64,000 bases of DNA from Variovorax sp. N23 (GTDB lineage: Bacteria > Pseudomonadota > Gammaproteobacteria > Burkholderiales > Burkholderiaceae_C): positions 121,140 through 185,139 of the forward strand of contig NZ_JAOOPY010000011.1 of NCBI RefSeq assembly GCF_025486315.1, given 5' to 3'. The notes under the pieces were generated by a model. That model was not told the origin of the DNA. It ran no database searches and worked only from the letters and a program-made list of their open reading frames with translations. Below, in pieces: positions 48,200 to 56,877 of the stretch (within the stretch, counting starts at the first letter, position 1; each line of letters starts with the position of its first letter). The position numbers and the translations under genes were made by a program.

Positions 48200-49444
48200 T
48201 CAGGCCTTGACCTTGAACGAATCGGCGTACCTGGCGGGGTCCTTGCCGTCCCACACCACGCCGTCCATCAGCTTGCTGGTGCGCATCAGGTCCTTGGGCA
48301 CCGGCGTCTGCGTGGCGGTCGCGGCCTGCTTGTAGATGTCGATGCGGTTGATCTCGGTGGCCACCTTCAGATAGTCCGGGTGCGCCTTCAGCAGCCCCCA
48401 GCGCTTGTGCTGCGTGAGGAACCACATGCCGTCCGACAGGTACGGGAAGTTCACCGCGCCGTCGCCGTAGAACTTCATGTGGTTCGGGTCGTCCCAGCTC
48501 TTGCCCATGCCGTTGGTGTAGCGGCCCAGGATGCGCTGGTTGATGGCGTCGACGCTGGTGTTGACGTAGCTCTTGTCGGCGATGGTCTCGGCCATCTTGT
48601 TCTTGTTCTGCAGGCCGGCGTCGATCCACTTGCCGGCTTCGAGGATGGCGGCGGTCACGGCGCGCGCGGTGTTCGGGTACTTCTTGACGAAGTCGGCGGT
48701 GGTGCCCAGCACCTTCTCGGGGTGGTCCTTCCAGATGTCCTGCGTGGTGATGGCCGTCACCCCGATGCCGTCCATGATGGCGCGCTGGCCCCAGGGCTCG
48801 CCCACGCAGAAGCCGTCCATGTTGCCGATGCGCATGTTGGCCACCATCTGCGGCGGCGGCACCACGATGTTCTTCACGTCCCGGAACGGGTCGATGCCGG
48901 CCGAGGCGAGCCAGTAGTACAGCCACATCGCGTGCGTGCCGGTCGGGAAGGTCTGGGCGAAGGTGTAGTCGCCCTTTTCCTTGGCGATCAGCTTGGCCAG
49001 CGACGGCGCGTCGACCGCGCCCTTGTCGGCCAGCTTCTTCGACAGCGTGACCGCCTGGCCGTTGTTGTTCAGGGTCATGAGCACGGCCATGTCCTTCTTC
49101 GGGCCCGACACGCCCAGGTGCACGCCATAGACCAGGCCATACAGCACATGGGCGAAGTCGAGTTCGCCGTTGACCAGCTTGTCGCGCACGCCCGCCCAAC
49201 TCGCTTCCTTGCTCGGAACGATCTTCACGCCGTACTTCTTGTCGATGCCCAGCACCGAGGCCATCACCACGCTGGCGCAGTCCGTCAGCGGGATGAAGCC
49301 GATCTTGACTTCCGCCTTCTCGGGCTTGTCGGAGCCCTGCGCATAGGCGATGGCGCGCAGCGCAGGGTCGATGCCGGCGGCACCGACGGCGGCAGCCTGC
49401 AGCACGCGGCGGCGGCTCAGCTTCGTTTTCAGCAGATCGGACAT
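48200..49444 (-). CDS. nrtA: Nitrate-binding protein of ABC transporter, Tat signal
   Basis: 414 residues. The N-terminus holds a twin-arginine signal, SRRRVLQ (10-16), followed by a hydrophobic stretch ending in AYAQG, so it is exported folded. NrtA hallmarks are KIGFIPLTDCASVVMA, LYGLVYG and FCVGEPWGQRA. ATG 49444 is preceded by CCGGAG at a good distance. First structural gene of the nitrate run; its leader carries the ANTAR target and terminator. Confidence 0.94.
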   Translation of the reverse strand: MSDLLKTKLSRRRVLQAAAVGAAGIDPALRAIAYAQGSDKPEKAEVKIGFIPLTDCASVVMASVLGIDKKYGVKIVPSKEASWAGVRDKLVNGELDFAHVLYGLVYGVHLGVSGPKKDMAVLMTLNNNGQAVTLSKKLADKGAVDAPSLAKLIAKEKGDYTFAQTFPTGTHAMWLYYWLASAGIDPFRDVKNIVVPPPQMVANMRIGNMDGFCVGEPWGQRAIMDGIGVTAITTQDIWKDHPEKVLGTTADFVKKYPNTARAVTAAILEAGKWIDAGLQNKNKMAETIADKSYVNTSVDAINQRILGRYTNGMGKSWDDPNHMKFYGDGAVNFPYLSDGMWFLTQHKRWGLLKAHPDYLKVATEINRIDIYKQAATATQTPVPKDLMRTSKLMDGVVWDGKDPARYADSFKVKA

Positions 49445-49484
49445 GGGGCGAACTCCGGAAGGTGACAACACGAAAAGACAAAAC

Positions 49485-49549
49485 AAAAAAGGCGTCCGCA
49501 TCGCGTCGAAGCTGCTGGGGAGCGAGCTTCGACGGACACGGACGCCTTT
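49485..49549 (-). terminator. Leader terminator controlling nrtA operon
   Basis: On the minus strand a long stem, AAAGGCGTCCG (49549-49539) with CGGACGCCTTT (49498-49488), encloses a second stem CGTCGAAGCT/AGCTTCGACG (49534-49525 with 49513-49504) and is followed by a T-run (49490-49485). It lies 40 bases ahead of the nrtA ATG and would stop transcription unless NasR prevents it. Confidence 0.85.
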
Positions 49550-49562
49550 GTCCGGTTCGGTG

Positions 49563-49611
49563 GGCGGCACCCTGCGTTGGATGCCACCTGCCTGAAGACC
49601 TACGTCGGTCT
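49563..49611 (-). promoter_or_regulatory. Two hexaloop stem-loops, likely NasR (ANTAR) RNA target
   Basis: On the minus strand, stem P1 is AGACC/GGTCT closing the six-base loop GACGTA (49611-49596). Seven bases later stem P2 is GGTGGCATCC/GGGTGCCGCC (two G-T wobbles) closing the six-base loop AACGCA (49588-49563), with A at loop position 1 and G at position 4 as in the ANTAR consensus; P1 has G at both. Tandem hexaloops just upstream of a terminator are the known form of ANTAR antitermination leaders. Confidence 0.75.
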
Positions 49612-49624
49612 ATGCGGCTTCACA

Positions 49625-49640
49625 TGCAAGCGGTGTGCCA
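49625..49640 (-). promoter_or_regulatory. Sigma-54 promoter of the nrtA operon
   Basis: On the minus strand TGGCAC-ACCGC-TTGCA, a full match to the -24/-12 consensus with correct spacing. Predicted start of transcription is about 49614, three bases before the first stem-loop. Nitrogen limitation control by NtrC is expected for such a promoter. A possible imperfect NtrC-like site, GCACCAATTGCGC, lies at 49752-49764, about 120 bases upstream. Confidence 0.8.
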
Positions 49641-49764
49641 ACCATCCAGGCTGTTGCTGTGCTGCTCAATTCATAGCAATGAAGCGAGCTCTGGCAGGGG
49701 ATGAAGAGGGATGGGTTCGCACGGCCGCAGACAGCACGCTTGTTGTGCGACGCACCAATTGCGC

Positions 49765-51042
49765 TCAGGGCTTCCCGTCCACGGGCAGGTATTCCGCCAT
49801 CGAAAGCACCGATTCGGCCACGTCGATCAGCCGCCGGTTCTGGTTCATCGCGGTCTGGCGCAGCATCTTGTGCGCCTCGGCTTCGCTCAACCGGCGGTGT
49901 GCCATCAGCAGGCCCTTGGCGCGCTCGACCAGCTTGCGCTCGTTGAGCGAGGCGCGCACGGTGTCGAGTTCGTCGCCCATCGCCTGCAGCCGTTGCGCCT
50001 GGTCCTGCACCAGGTCGAGGATGGATCGCTCCAGCTGGCGTCCGTAGGCCGGCGCGCCGCTCGTTGCCGGGGCCACGGGCGGGGCATCCGGCTGGTCGAA
50101 GAACGCCGACGACGCAGCCGCCGGCTGGTGCGCCATCTGGGCGAGCAGCGTCTCGTGGTTCGCCAGTTCGCCGCGGGCATGGCCGATCTTGACGGTGCAG
50201 AGCTGGCGCAGATCGGCCGCCAGGCGTTCCTCGACGGTCTGCATGGCGTCGATGCGCCGCGTGCAGCAGTCGAACCACACCGGGCTCAGCTCGGGGTCGA
50301 GCGCCACACCGGCGGGCGCGGCGCAGGCGATGCGCCGCAGCCGCTCGAGTTCGGCGGTCTGGGCCGGCGGCAGGTGGGCCAGCCATTGCGCTTCCAGCTC
50401 GGGGCCGGAGAACTCCGAGAACACCTGGAAGCATCGCTCCTGCGATTCGATCAGGTGCAGCCATTGCTGCTGTCGCACCGACTCGTTGCGGCCGGACGCG
50501 AAGGCGGCGGCACCGCAGGCGCGCTCCTGGCCGGCGAGTTCCTTGCCCTGCATGAAATTGAACATCGCCACCAGCAGGCGGGAAATTTCGGGGTCGGTCG
50601 CGCCGTCGGCGGCCTCGAACACCACCGCGAGCAGCCCGGCGATCACCTTGACGAAGGCATTCGTCGCCTCGCTGGCCGGCATCTGCAGGGCGCCGATGCG
50701 CTGGCGCAGCGCCGGCAGGGCGTCCAGGCCCGGCACCACCCACGCGATGCGGCTGAACAGGCGGGCGCTGTTGCCCAGGCGGCGCGGGTCGGCCTCGAGC
50801 GCGTCGAAGCATTCGCGCACCGCCTGCTCGAGGCCGGCGCATTCGGCGATCTGTGCGCTCCGCTCGGCGGCGAAGCGCTGGCCGCCGGAGGCCAGCAGCA
50901 CGTTGGAGATGCCGCGTTCGCGCTGCAGCGCGTGCACCAGCCGGCCGATGGTGCCGACCAGCGCGCTGGTGCGCGACAGCTGATCGAGTTCGTCGATCTC
51001 GCTGCGCAAGGCGGCGATCAGGAAGCTCAGTCCGGATTTCAT
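49765..51042 (-). CDS. nasR: NIT-ANTAR nitrate-responsive antiterminator
   Basis: 425 residues. The N-terminal and central part (about 30-260) follows the nitrate/nitrite-sensing NIT domain ([32 protein letters not shown]), and the C-terminal 55 residues form an ANTAR RNA-binding domain ([16 protein letters not shown], then [20 protein letters not shown]). Nitrate binding is expected to release ANTAR, which binds the leader of the following operon and prevents termination. ATG 51042 is chosen; ATG 51081 is an alternative. The gene lies directly upstream of its target and is divergent from tsaD. Confidence 0.93.
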   Translation of the reverse strand: MKSGLSFLIAALRSEIDELDQLSRTSALVGTIGRLVHALQRERGISNVLLASGGQRFAAERSAQIAECAGLEQAVRECFDALEADPRRLGNSARLFSRIAWVVPGLDALPALRQRIGALQMPASEATNAFVKVIAGLLAVVFEAADGATDPEISRLLVAMFNFMQGKELAGQERACGAAAFASGRNESVRQQQWLHLIESQERCFQVFSEFSGPELEAQWLAHLPPAQTAELERLRRIACAAPAGVALDPELSPVWFDCCTRRIDAMQTVEERLAADLRQLCTVKIGHARGELANHETLLAQMAHQPAAASSAFFDQPDAPPVAPATSGAPAYGRQLERSILDLVQDQAQRLQAMGDELDTVRASLNERKLVERAKGLLMAHRRLSEAEAHKMLRQTAMNQNRRLIDVAESVLSMAEYLPVDGKP

Positions 51043-51129
51043 CGTGTCGTGGGCGTTCCGAAGGGCGGGGTGAAGGGGCATGCAGCAACATCCATGCCCC
51101 GCAAGCGCGCGCATCCTACACTCGCGGCC

Positions 51130-52185
51130 ATGCTCGTATTGGGAATCGAATCGTCGTGCGACGAAACCGGCGTGGCGCTGGTCGAATGGCAGGGCGCGGC
51201 CGTGCCGCGGCTGGCCGCGCACGCACTGCACAGCCAGATCGCCATGCACCAGGCCTACGGCGGCGTGGTGCCCGAACTCGCCAGCCGCGACCACATCCGC
51301 CGCGTGCTGCCGCTCGCGCAGACGGTGTTCGACGAGGCCGGCAAGCGGCTGGCCGACGTCGATGTCGTGGCCTACACCCGGGGCCCCGGCCTCGCGGGCG
51401 CGCTGCTGGTGGGCGCTGGCGTGGCCTGCGCGCTCGGCGCGGCGCTGGGCAAGCCGGTGCTGGGCGTGCACCACCTCGAAGGGCACCTGCTGTCGCCCTT
51501 CCTCAGTGCAGATCCGCCCGAATTTCCCTTCGTGGCGCTGCTCGTGTCGGGCGGCCACACCCAGCTCATGCGGGTCGATGGTGTCGGGCGCTACGAGATC
51601 CTGGGCGAAACCATCGACGACGCCGCGGGCGAGGCCTTCGACAAGTCCGCCAAGCTGATGGGCCTGCCGTACCCCGGCGGACCGTGGCTGGCCAAGCTGG
51701 CGGAGCAGGGCGACCCCGCCGCCTTCAAGCTGCCGCGCCCGCTGCTGCACAGCGGCGACCTCGACTTCTCCTTCGCCGGCCTCAAGACCGCGGTGCTCAC
51801 CCAGGCCAAGAAGCTCGGCGACCAGCTCGAGGCGCGCAAGGCCGACCTGGCGGCGTCCACGCAGGCCGCCATCGTCGAGGTGCTGCTGAAGAAGAGCCTG
51901 TCGGCGCTGGCCGCGACCGGCCTGAAGCGCCTGGTGGTGGCCGGCGGCGTCGGCGCCAACCGGATGCTGCGCCAGCAGCTCGACGCCGCCTGCGCGCAGC
52001 GCGGCGTGCGGGTGCACTACCCGGAACTGCACCTGTGCACCGACAACGGCGCCATGATCGCGATGGCCGCCGCCATGCGGCTGCAGGCCGGTCTGCAGGA
52101 AGCGACCGAGGTCTACGCCTTCGACGTCAAGCCGCGCTGGCCGCTCGACAGCCTGGCGAAGGACGACGCGCCGGCGCTGGCCTGA
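51130..52185 (+). CDS. tsaD: tRNA threonylcarbamoyladenosine transferase TsaD
   Basis: 351 residues. It makes the t6A modification at A37 of ANN-decoding tRNAs with TsaB and TsaE. The metal-binding histidines are His115 and His119 in HHLEGH, the opening is [11 protein letters not shown], and SFAGLKTAV and CTDNGAMIA are the ATPase-core loops. It is divergent from nasR. In many betaproteobacteria tsaD neighbours rpsU; here rpsU lies 13 kb away. Confidence 0.97.
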   Translation: MLVLGIESSCDETGVALVEWQGAAVPRLAAHALHSQIAMHQAYGGVVPELASRDHIRRVLPLAQTVFDEAGKRLADVDVVAYTRGPGLAGALLVGAGVACALGAALGKPVLGVHHLEGHLLSPFLSADPPEFPFVALLVSGGHTQLMRVDGVGRYEILGETIDDAAGEAFDKSAKLMGLPYPGGPWLAKLAEQGDPAAFKLPRPLLHSGDLDFSFAGLKTAVLTQAKKLGDQLEARKADLAASTQAAIVEVLLKKSLSALAATGLKRLVVAGGVGANRMLRQQLDAACAQRGVRVHYPELHLCTDNGAMIAMAAAMRLQAGLQEATEVYAFDVKPRWPLDSLAKDDAPALA

Positions 52186-52338
52186 GGCGCTGCTGGTCGG
52201 CGCACCCCCTTGATTCTGTACATTTGGAAACGTTCGTGAATTCGAAGTAACAAATAGCGAGGCAGGCGGGCCGACTCGGCCCACCATGCCGCGTGCAACA
52301 GGAGGCGAGCCGCTGAGCTCGTCCGACGAGGGGATCTC

Positions 52339-53520
52339 TTGAGTTTTTTCGTACGCGCCATGGTGGCGGGCGTGCTCTCGGCGCACGTCTTTTTTCTGTC
52401 GGCCACTGCGCAGGCGCAGCAGGCACAGGTTACCTTGGCCGGCCTGGCGTTCTCGGGCGACGCCGCCAGCCTGGATCAGCGCTTTCCATACTCCCGTGCG
52501 TACGAGAAGGGGCTCGAGCAGGCAGGCGTCCGGGCCTATGCACGCATCCAGGACAGCATCGCCGCCGCGCCGCCGCGTAACCTCACCGTCGTGCCCGGCA
52601 TGATCGACGAGCTCAAGGGCCGCGACCAGGCGATCGTGACCTCGCTGGTGGTGAATTCGGAGACTGTGTCGGTCGAGCACTTCGGCAGCCTGCGCAAGCT
52701 GTTCGTGCTGATCCGGGCACAGGCCCTGTTCTTCGACTTCAAGACCATGACCGTCGTCCGCTCGTATCCGCTGAGCTTCGCGTACATCGACGTCTTCGAT
52801 CGTGACCCGACCAAGGCCGAAATCCTCGCGCGGGTGCAGGCGGTGTACGAAGGTGCCGCGAACAAGCCGGGGATCTTCGCGCGCTACGCCAATGTGCTGG
52901 CGGGCGCGACGCTCCCGGCGCAGGTGCCGCGCTTGCTCAAGGTGTCCAAGGTCACCCTCGACCCGAGCGTGATGGCCAGCTTGCCGCCGTACCTCAAGAG
53001 CGAACCGGGCATGGCCGAGACGTGGGCCGCGGACATGGTGAGCGAGGCGATCTCGACCCGCGCCGGCGTTCCGCTGATTCCCTATTCGCAAGGCTACGCC
53101 GTGGGCAACGTGTTCGCCATGCGCGTGTCCGACGGCACCGTCTTCACCTTGAAGCTGCCCGAGCCCGACTACACGATCTCGGTGGACCTCACCGGCATCA
53201 AGAAGGTGAAGTTCGGTTCCGTCGCGGCCGGCGACAGCTTCGTCTACGGCACCTACGCGACGATGAAGATCGAGCAGCCGTTGATGGGCACGGCCTACCT
53301 CAACACGGCGCTGAAGAACGGCGAGACCAAGGTCGTCCCCGCCACGCAGACCTACGTCGACGACTTCCCGGCGTACTACGACTCGTGGAACGGCCTGTTC
53401 ACGCGGCTGGCGACGGCAGTTGCTACCAAAGACATGGGTTGGGTGAAGGCTGCGGCCGCGGCACCCGACATCGAAGCGCAGATCCTGAAAACCAACCTCC
53501 TGATGTCCCAATGCAAATAA
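52339..53520 (+). CDS. Exported protein of unknown function, gene 1 of a four-gene envelope cluster
   Basis: 393 residues from a TTG start, which I prefer because GAGGGG lies 7 bases ahead and because it supplies the positive residue (MSFFVRAM) needed ahead of the hydrophobic signal core; the internal ATG 52360 would lack it. Signal cleavage is likely after ATAQAQ (about residue 30). The mature protein has no membrane segment or cysteine-rich part until a single Cys near the C-terminus, is soluble-looking and mixed alpha/beta. I recognise no domain. A 10-base overlap (ATGCAAATAA) couples it to the next gene. Confidence 0.8.
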   Translation: MSFFVRAMVAGVLSAHVFFLSATAQAQQAQVTLAGLAFSGDAASLDQRFPYSRAYEKGLEQAGVRAYARIQDSIAAAPPRNLTVVPGMIDELKGRDQAIVTSLVVNSETVSVEHFGSLRKLFVLIRAQALFFDFKTMTVVRSYPLSFAYIDVFDRDPTKAEILARVQAVYEGAANKPGIFARYANVLAGATLPAQVPRLLKVSKVTLDPSVMASLPPYLKSEPGMAETWAADMVSEAISTRAGVPLIPYSQGYAVGNVFAMRVSDGTVFTLKLPEPDYTISVDLTGIKKVKFGSVAAGDSFVYGTYATMKIEQPLMGTAYLNTALKNGETKVVPATQTYVDDFPAYYDSWNGLFTRLATAVATKDMGWVKAAAAAPDIEAQILKTNLLMSQCK

Positions 53521-54647
53521 CTCGCTCACTCATGGCCGTCGTCCTGGCGTGCTTCGCTGTCGCTTCGGTGGCCCAGGTCCAGCAGGCCCGCGGCAAGGCG
53601 TCGGTCACCTACCAAGGCCGGTCGGTGTCGGCCGACGACAAGGCCAAGGCCACGCAGTCGGCGCAGCTCAAGGCCATCGAGTTCTACTACGCCGAAGCTG
53701 GCGAGTCGGAGAGCGAGAACTTCGACGTGGTGCGCGACAAGATCCTGGCGAACCCGGACCGCTACATCCTGGAAACCACCGTGCTCGGCGAAGAAGACAC
53801 GCCCGACAAGCGCCAGTACACCGTCGCCGTCCGCGTGTCGCTGAACGTGGCCAACCTGCGAAATCTGGTGAAGTCGAACTCCGCCGTCGCCAAGGCGGGG
53901 GCGGCGGAGAAATCGCAGCTGGTCTTCGTCTTCGTCTCGCGCGAGGTGGCCTCGGTCAAGTCCTTCGACGACCGCGTCTACAAGCGCGTCGACCAGAACG
54001 TCAGCGTCAATGCACGCGGCGCGACCAGTGCCAAGGGCACCGAGGGCGAGTCGATCCGCGGTAGCCAGATCAGCACCAACGAGTCGACCTCGGCGACGGC
54101 CGACTTCTCCGCCAACCGCACCCGCAGCATCGAGACGGGTGGCAGCACGGTCACGCGTGCGAGCGAGGCCACCTACCGCCTCTACCCGAGCGCCAACCTG
54201 AACGTCGTCTTCACCGGCATGTTCGCCCGCGCCGGCTTCGAGGTCATCGAAGCGGGCATGGCCGAGCCGGCCACCGGCGGCCGCTTTTCGGTGGCCAAGG
54301 TCGAAGAGGACTACCAGACCGGCAACGACCTGAAGTCGGCCACCCTGCAATCCATCGCCGCCGGCATGCGGACGGCGGGCGTGCCCTACGTCGCACTCGG
54401 CACGCTGGACATCGCCCCGGCCGGCAAGGACCCGGCCACGGGCCTGGTGCGCGTCGGCGTGACCGTCAATGCCAAGGTCTACAACGTGTCCAAGCTCATC
54501 CCGTCCACGCAGGCGGCCGTCGGCCCGGTGCAGTACGCCGGCGTCGGCCCCGACGAATCGACCGCACGCGGCAGCGCGCTCACGCAGGCGGCGAACAACG
54601 CCGCGCGGGAGCTCACCAGCCAGCTGACGGCCAAGGGCATCCAGTAA
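53511..54647 (+). CDS. Exported protein with LPP20/FlgP-like N-terminal domain, gene 2 of cluster
   Basis: 378 residues; signal peptide of about 21 residues (MAVVLACFAVASVAQ). The following 110 residues (VTYQGRSVSADDKAKATQSAQLKAIEF, then YTVAVRVSLNVANL) resemble the small alpha/beta domain of LPP20, FlgP and the FlgT N-terminus. The middle is Ser/Thr/Ala-rich and low in complexity (about 155-215). The C-terminal part (VVFTGMFARAGFEVIEAG, PYVALGTLDI) has a CsgG/TolB-like alternation. Function unknown; likely periplasmic or outer-membrane associated. Confidence 0.78.
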   Translation: MQITRSLMAVVLACFAVASVAQVQQARGKASVTYQGRSVSADDKAKATQSAQLKAIEFYYAEAGESESENFDVVRDKILANPDRYILETTVLGEEDTPDKRQYTVAVRVSLNVANLRNLVKSNSAVAKAGAAEKSQLVFVFVSREVASVKSFDDRVYKRVDQNVSVNARGATSAKGTEGESIRGSQISTNESTSATADFSANRTRSIETGGSTVTRASEATYRLYPSANLNVVFTGMFARAGFEVIEAGMAEPATGGRFSVAKVEEDYQTGNDLKSATLQSIAAGMRTAGVPYVALGTLDIAPAGKDPATGLVRVGVTVNAKVYNVSKLIPSTQAAVGPVQYAGVGPDESTARGSALTQAANNAARELTSQLTAKGIQ

Positions 54648-54704
54648 GCCAGGCCCGCCTTCCATCTTCCAAAGCCATTCGCATACCTCTCGAAAGACAC
54701 AACA

Positions 54705-55361
54705 ATGAACAAGCTTCAGATCGCCATCGCTTCCGCCATCCTCGCGCTCGGTGCCAGCACCGCAGCGCAGGCTCAGTTTTCCATGCCCTCCGTGTCCGGC
54801 ATGAAGGGCCTGGTCGGCGGGGGCGGCGCATCGGCCGGTGACCTCACCGGTCAACAGGATTCGCTGGTGCGCGGCTATGTGGCTGCGAACAAGGACGTGC
54901 TGAATGCCAACAGCCTGATGGCCGAGGCGCTGGGCCTGAAGACGGCGGCGGCCACCTCCGCTGCGACCTCCGCCTCGCTGACCGAAGGTGCCACCAAGGA
55001 TTCGCTCGAAGAGTCGAACAAGGCGGTCGCTGCATCGACCAGCGCCGTGGCTGCCGAAATGGCGAAGAAGCCGGTGCTGGACGCGAACTCGAAGGCGCTG
55101 TATTCGAAGGGCCTGATCCTCCTGGGCACCGGCACCACCAAACTGGTCGCCGTGGGCAAGAACGTGTCCACCATGGGTTCGAGCCTGAAGAGCGCCTCGC
55201 CGATGCAACTGCCGAAGCTCCAGTCCGCGGTCTACATCGTCTCCAACTTCCCGGGTTCGATGTCCAACGTCGGCGGTGCGCTGCAGAACGCGATCGCGTT
55301 CGCGCAGAGCCAGGACATTCCGGTGCCGACCGACGCCAACGACGCGCTCAAGGCCCTTTGA
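54705..55361 (+). CDS. Small exported Ala/Ser-rich protein, gene 3 of cluster
   Basis: 218 residues. Signal peptide ends at TAAQA-Q (about residue 23). The mature part starts with a Gly/Ser-rich loop (LVGGGGASAG) and continues as Ala/Ser/Lys-rich helices without cysteine. I recognise no domain. It is 57 bases after gene 2 and 17 bases before gene 4, on the same strand and with the same base composition, so a shared transcript is likely. Confidence 0.75.
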   Translation: MNKLQIAIASAILALGASTAAQAQFSMPSVSGMKGLVGGGGASAGDLTGQQDSLVRGYVAANKDVLNANSLMAEALGLKTAAATSAATSASLTEGATKDSLEESNKAVAASTSAVAAEMAKKPVLDANSKALYSKGLILLGTGTTKLVAVGKNVSTMGSSLKSASPMQLPKLQSAVYIVSNFPGSMSNVGGALQNAIAFAQSQDIPVPTDANDALKAL

Positions 55362-55378
55362 ACATCGGCTGACCCCTC

Positions 55379-56818
55379 ATGCGTCCACTCCTCTGTATGA
55401 CCGCCGTTGCTTCGGCGGTGCTGCTGGCTGCCTGCAACAAGGCCGAACCTGAAAAAGCGGCGCCCGCGCCGGCTCCGATGAGCGTCGCGGCGCCAGCGCC
55501 CGATGTGGGCAAGCTCGCGAATGTGCAGACCACGGCACAAGGCTATGGCGCATCGGCCGGCGAAGCGGTGGCGGAAGCCATGAAGCTGGCCATTCTTCAG
55601 GTGAACGGCGCTGCGGTGCAGTCCGCCAGCGTGAGCGTCAAGTTCGGGCTCGACGTCAGCCTCGGCCAGGACGCGGCCTCGCTGCGCGGCAGCGCATTTG
55701 CCGATGCGGTGACGCAGCGCTCCGGCGGTGTCATCCAGAACTTCAAGCTGGTCGAGATGAAGGAGCCTGGCGTGCTTGGCGGCAAGCAGTACAAGGCGAC
55801 CATCGAAGCCCGGATCGCGAAGTTCCAGCCCTCGGCGGAGATGCAGAAGGTCAAGCTGGTCATCGGCCAGATCCGCTTCGACAGTGCCAGCCTTCCGATG
55901 GGCGATCGCTCGGTGCCGTCGGCGGAAGTCGGCGCGACCCTGCGCCAGCGCATCAGCGACGCGCTGGTGCAGACGGGGCGCTTCGCGGTGCTCGACCGGG
56001 AATTCAGCCCCGACATCCAGGGCGAACTCGACATGATCTCGTCGGGCCAGGCGCCCAGCGCGGAGCTCGCCAAGCTCTCGCAGGCCGCGAGCGCGGACCT
56101 GGTCTGGAGCGGCCGGGTGAGCAACCTGGCCTACAACCGGCATGCGCGCCAGCTCAAGACGAGCGACCGCGAGCTGGTGAGCTATTCCGGCGGATGGGCG
56201 CTGACCGAGAAGCTGGTGAACGTGGCGACACGGCAGGTGATGGCGTCGGACTCGCTGCGCGGGAACGCGCCCTCGACCGAGGCCACCACGCTCGGGCGCG
56301 GCGTGGACGGCGGCAAGGTGCTGGAGGACATGAGCACGGACCTGGTCAACCAGGTCGTGACCTCGGTGCTGCGGCGGACCTTCCCGGTGACGGTCGTCTC
56401 ACGTGACGGAACCAATGTGGTGCTCAGCCAGGGCGGCCAGGCGCTCAAGGAGGGCGCGCGCTACGCGATGGTCACGATGGGTGCCGAGATGAAAGACCCG
56501 CAGACGGGCCAGAGCCTCGGCCGCGTCGAGTCGCCGTGCTGCGAACTGGTGATCGAACGCGTGACGCCGAATCTGTCCTATGGCCGGCTGGAGAACGTGC
56601 GTTCGAACCTGGAGCAGTTGCCTCAAGGCGGCCTGCAACTGCGTGCCGAACTCAAGGGCGGGGCGGTCGCCAAGGCGCAGCCCGCCGAAGCGGTCGCGGC
56701 AGCGGGAGGCACCGCGGTACCGCCGGCCGTGCCGGCACAACGGCCAGCCCAGGCGCGCCCGGCGGCTGCGCCCTCGGCCACACCTGCCACGCCGTCCAAG
56801 AGCGACGACAAGTGGTGA
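55379..56818 (+). CDS. Lipoprotein with FlgT/CsgG-like domain layout, gene 4 of cluster
   Basis: 479 residues. Lipobox LLAAC places the lipidated cysteine at residue 19; Asn follows at +2, so sorting to the outer membrane is likely. A first domain (about 50-150: QGYGASAGEAVAEAMKLAIL) is of the FlgT_N/LPP20 type. The second (about 160-335: LVIGQIRFD, LRQRISDALVQTGRFAVLD) looks like CsgG/FlgT_M. The third (about 340-440: VVLSQGGQALKEGARYAMVT, GRVESPCCELVIERV) resembles FlgT_C. A Pro/Ala-rich tail ends in SKSDDKW. Domain names are from pattern recognition only. Confidence 0.75.
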   Translation: MRPLLCMTAVASAVLLAACNKAEPEKAAPAPAPMSVAAPAPDVGKLANVQTTAQGYGASAGEAVAEAMKLAILQVNGAAVQSASVSVKFGLDVSLGQDAASLRGSAFADAVTQRSGGVIQNFKLVEMKEPGVLGGKQYKATIEARIAKFQPSAEMQKVKLVIGQIRFDSASLPMGDRSVPSAEVGATLRQRISDALVQTGRFAVLDREFSPDIQGELDMISSGQAPSAELAKLSQAASADLVWSGRVSNLAYNRHARQLKTSDRELVSYSGGWALTEKLVNVATRQVMASDSLRGNAPSTEATTLGRGVDGGKVLEDMSTDLVNQVVTSVLRRTFPVTVVSRDGTNVVLSQGGQALKEGARYAMVTMGAEMKDPQTGQSLGRVESPCCELVIERVTPNLSYGRLENVRSNLEQLPQGGLQLRAELKGGAVAKAQPAEAVAAAGGTAVPPAVPAQRPAQARPAAAPSATPATPSKSDDKW

Positions 56819-56877
56819 GGCCCTTCGAGGCGCGCATTCGCCGGCCCGCCTGACGCGCGCGGCGCGGGGCCGGGCGT

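Larger units (their letters stand above)
49445..49764 (-). promoter_or_regulatory. 320-bp control region between nasR and nrtA
   Basis: No gene is seen. It contains, in transcription order, the sigma-54 promoter (49640-49625), the tandem hexaloop stem-loops (49611-49563), the terminator (49549-49485) and the nrtA ribosome-binding site CCGGAG (about 49458-49453). The part 49641-49764 carries no recognised feature except a weak NtrC-like site at its upstream end. Confidence 0.75.

Noticed and set aside
51043..53529. Minus-strand open frame continuing upstream of nasR through tsaD and gene 1 of the exported cluster
   Set aside because: The frame is open because of high GC bias. Plus-strand tsaD is unmistakable there, and the minus-strand translation is His/Arg/Gln-rich without any domain. 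Only the nasR part (49765-51042) is real.
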